Origin: Chitinophagaceae bacterium UBA1953
GTDB lineage: Bacteria > Bacteroidota > Bacteroidia > Chitinophagales > Chitinophagaceae
Assembly (NCBI GenBank): GCA_002336115.1
Contig: DDEN01000060.1
Location: forward strand, 222 to 5,297
Length of the DNA stretch: 5,076 nt
Direction of reading: 5' to 3'
Part shown: in pieces, positions 5,018-5,076 of the stretch
Layout: each line of letters begins with the position of its first letter
Numbering within the stretch: the stretch's first letter is position 1
Notes under the pieces: generated by a model
Told to the model about the DNA's origin: nothing
Database searches by the model: none
Seen by the model: the letters and a program-made list of their open reading frames with translations, nothing else
Position numbers and translations under genes: made by a program

Positions 5018-5076
5018 CAAGGGTACAATTTTGAATTGAAAACATATTAATATTTAATGCTCATCCGTTATTGTAC
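5018..5076. other. Right flank of the IS
   Basis: The flank starts CAAGGGT, the inverted match of bases just left of the IS. After a virtual removal of the IS and one 8-bp duplication, the terminase frame continues for 11 codons (EQGYNFELKTY) to TAA at 5048-5050. An ATG at 5057 then opens a frame (MLIRYC) that leaves the window and could be the start of the next phage gene, the terminase large subunit. Seven codons are too few to identify it. Confidence 0.35.

Overview
The window reads as chromosomal DNA of a Bacteroidota bacterium, most likely of the Chitinophagaceae type (family-level placement is inference). The evidence is a set of TAnnTTTG promoter elements in place of E. coli-like -10 boxes, no convincing Shine-Dalgarno sequences, a Bacteroidota-style lipoprotein, and a GDSL-type protein of the sort these genomes carry. 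Bases 1 to about 1150 are visibly GC-richer and look like native chromosome. From about 1200 to the end the DNA is AT-rich and looks acquired.

Layout: (a) 1-527, minus strand, the N-terminal part of a membrane-anchored SGNH/GDSL hydrolase-like protein that runs off the left edge; (b) 862-1053, minus strand, a 63-residue protein with two membrane segments; each of these two genes has a TAnnTTTG element about 80-90 bases upstream; (c) 1054-1544, no convincing gene, but two hairpins with alternating GCGCGC stems at the composition break; (d) 1545-2273, minus strand, a 242-residue lipoprotein of unknown function; (e) 2474-2779, plus strand, a phage-type HNH endonuclease; (f) 2780-3347, mostly non-coding, with a doubtful minus-strand membrane ORF that has a good promoter, and two palindromes that could be operators; (g) 3348-3602, plus strand, a P27-like phage terminase small subunit whose C-terminus is replaced by insertion-sequence DNA; (h) about 3574-5017, a complete IS4-family insertion sequence with a DDE/YREK transposase and perfect 32-bp inverted repeats; (i) 5018-5076, right flank, possibly the end of the terminase gene and the very start of the next phage gene.

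HNH endonuclease followed by terminase small subunit is the usual start of a tailed-phage DNA-packaging module, so 2.4-3.6 kb is most simply a prophage or prophage remnant. The IS sits in the terminase gene. The most interesting points are the IS ends, which coincide with an alternating GCGCGCGC tract lying in a near-palindrome; the recurrence of similar GC-alternating palindromes elsewhere in the window; and the transposase reading frame, which extends about 40 codons upstream of its GTG but reaches its only sensible ATG through a run of seven A's in the wrong phase. I see no clear evidence of an undescribed defence or other novel system.
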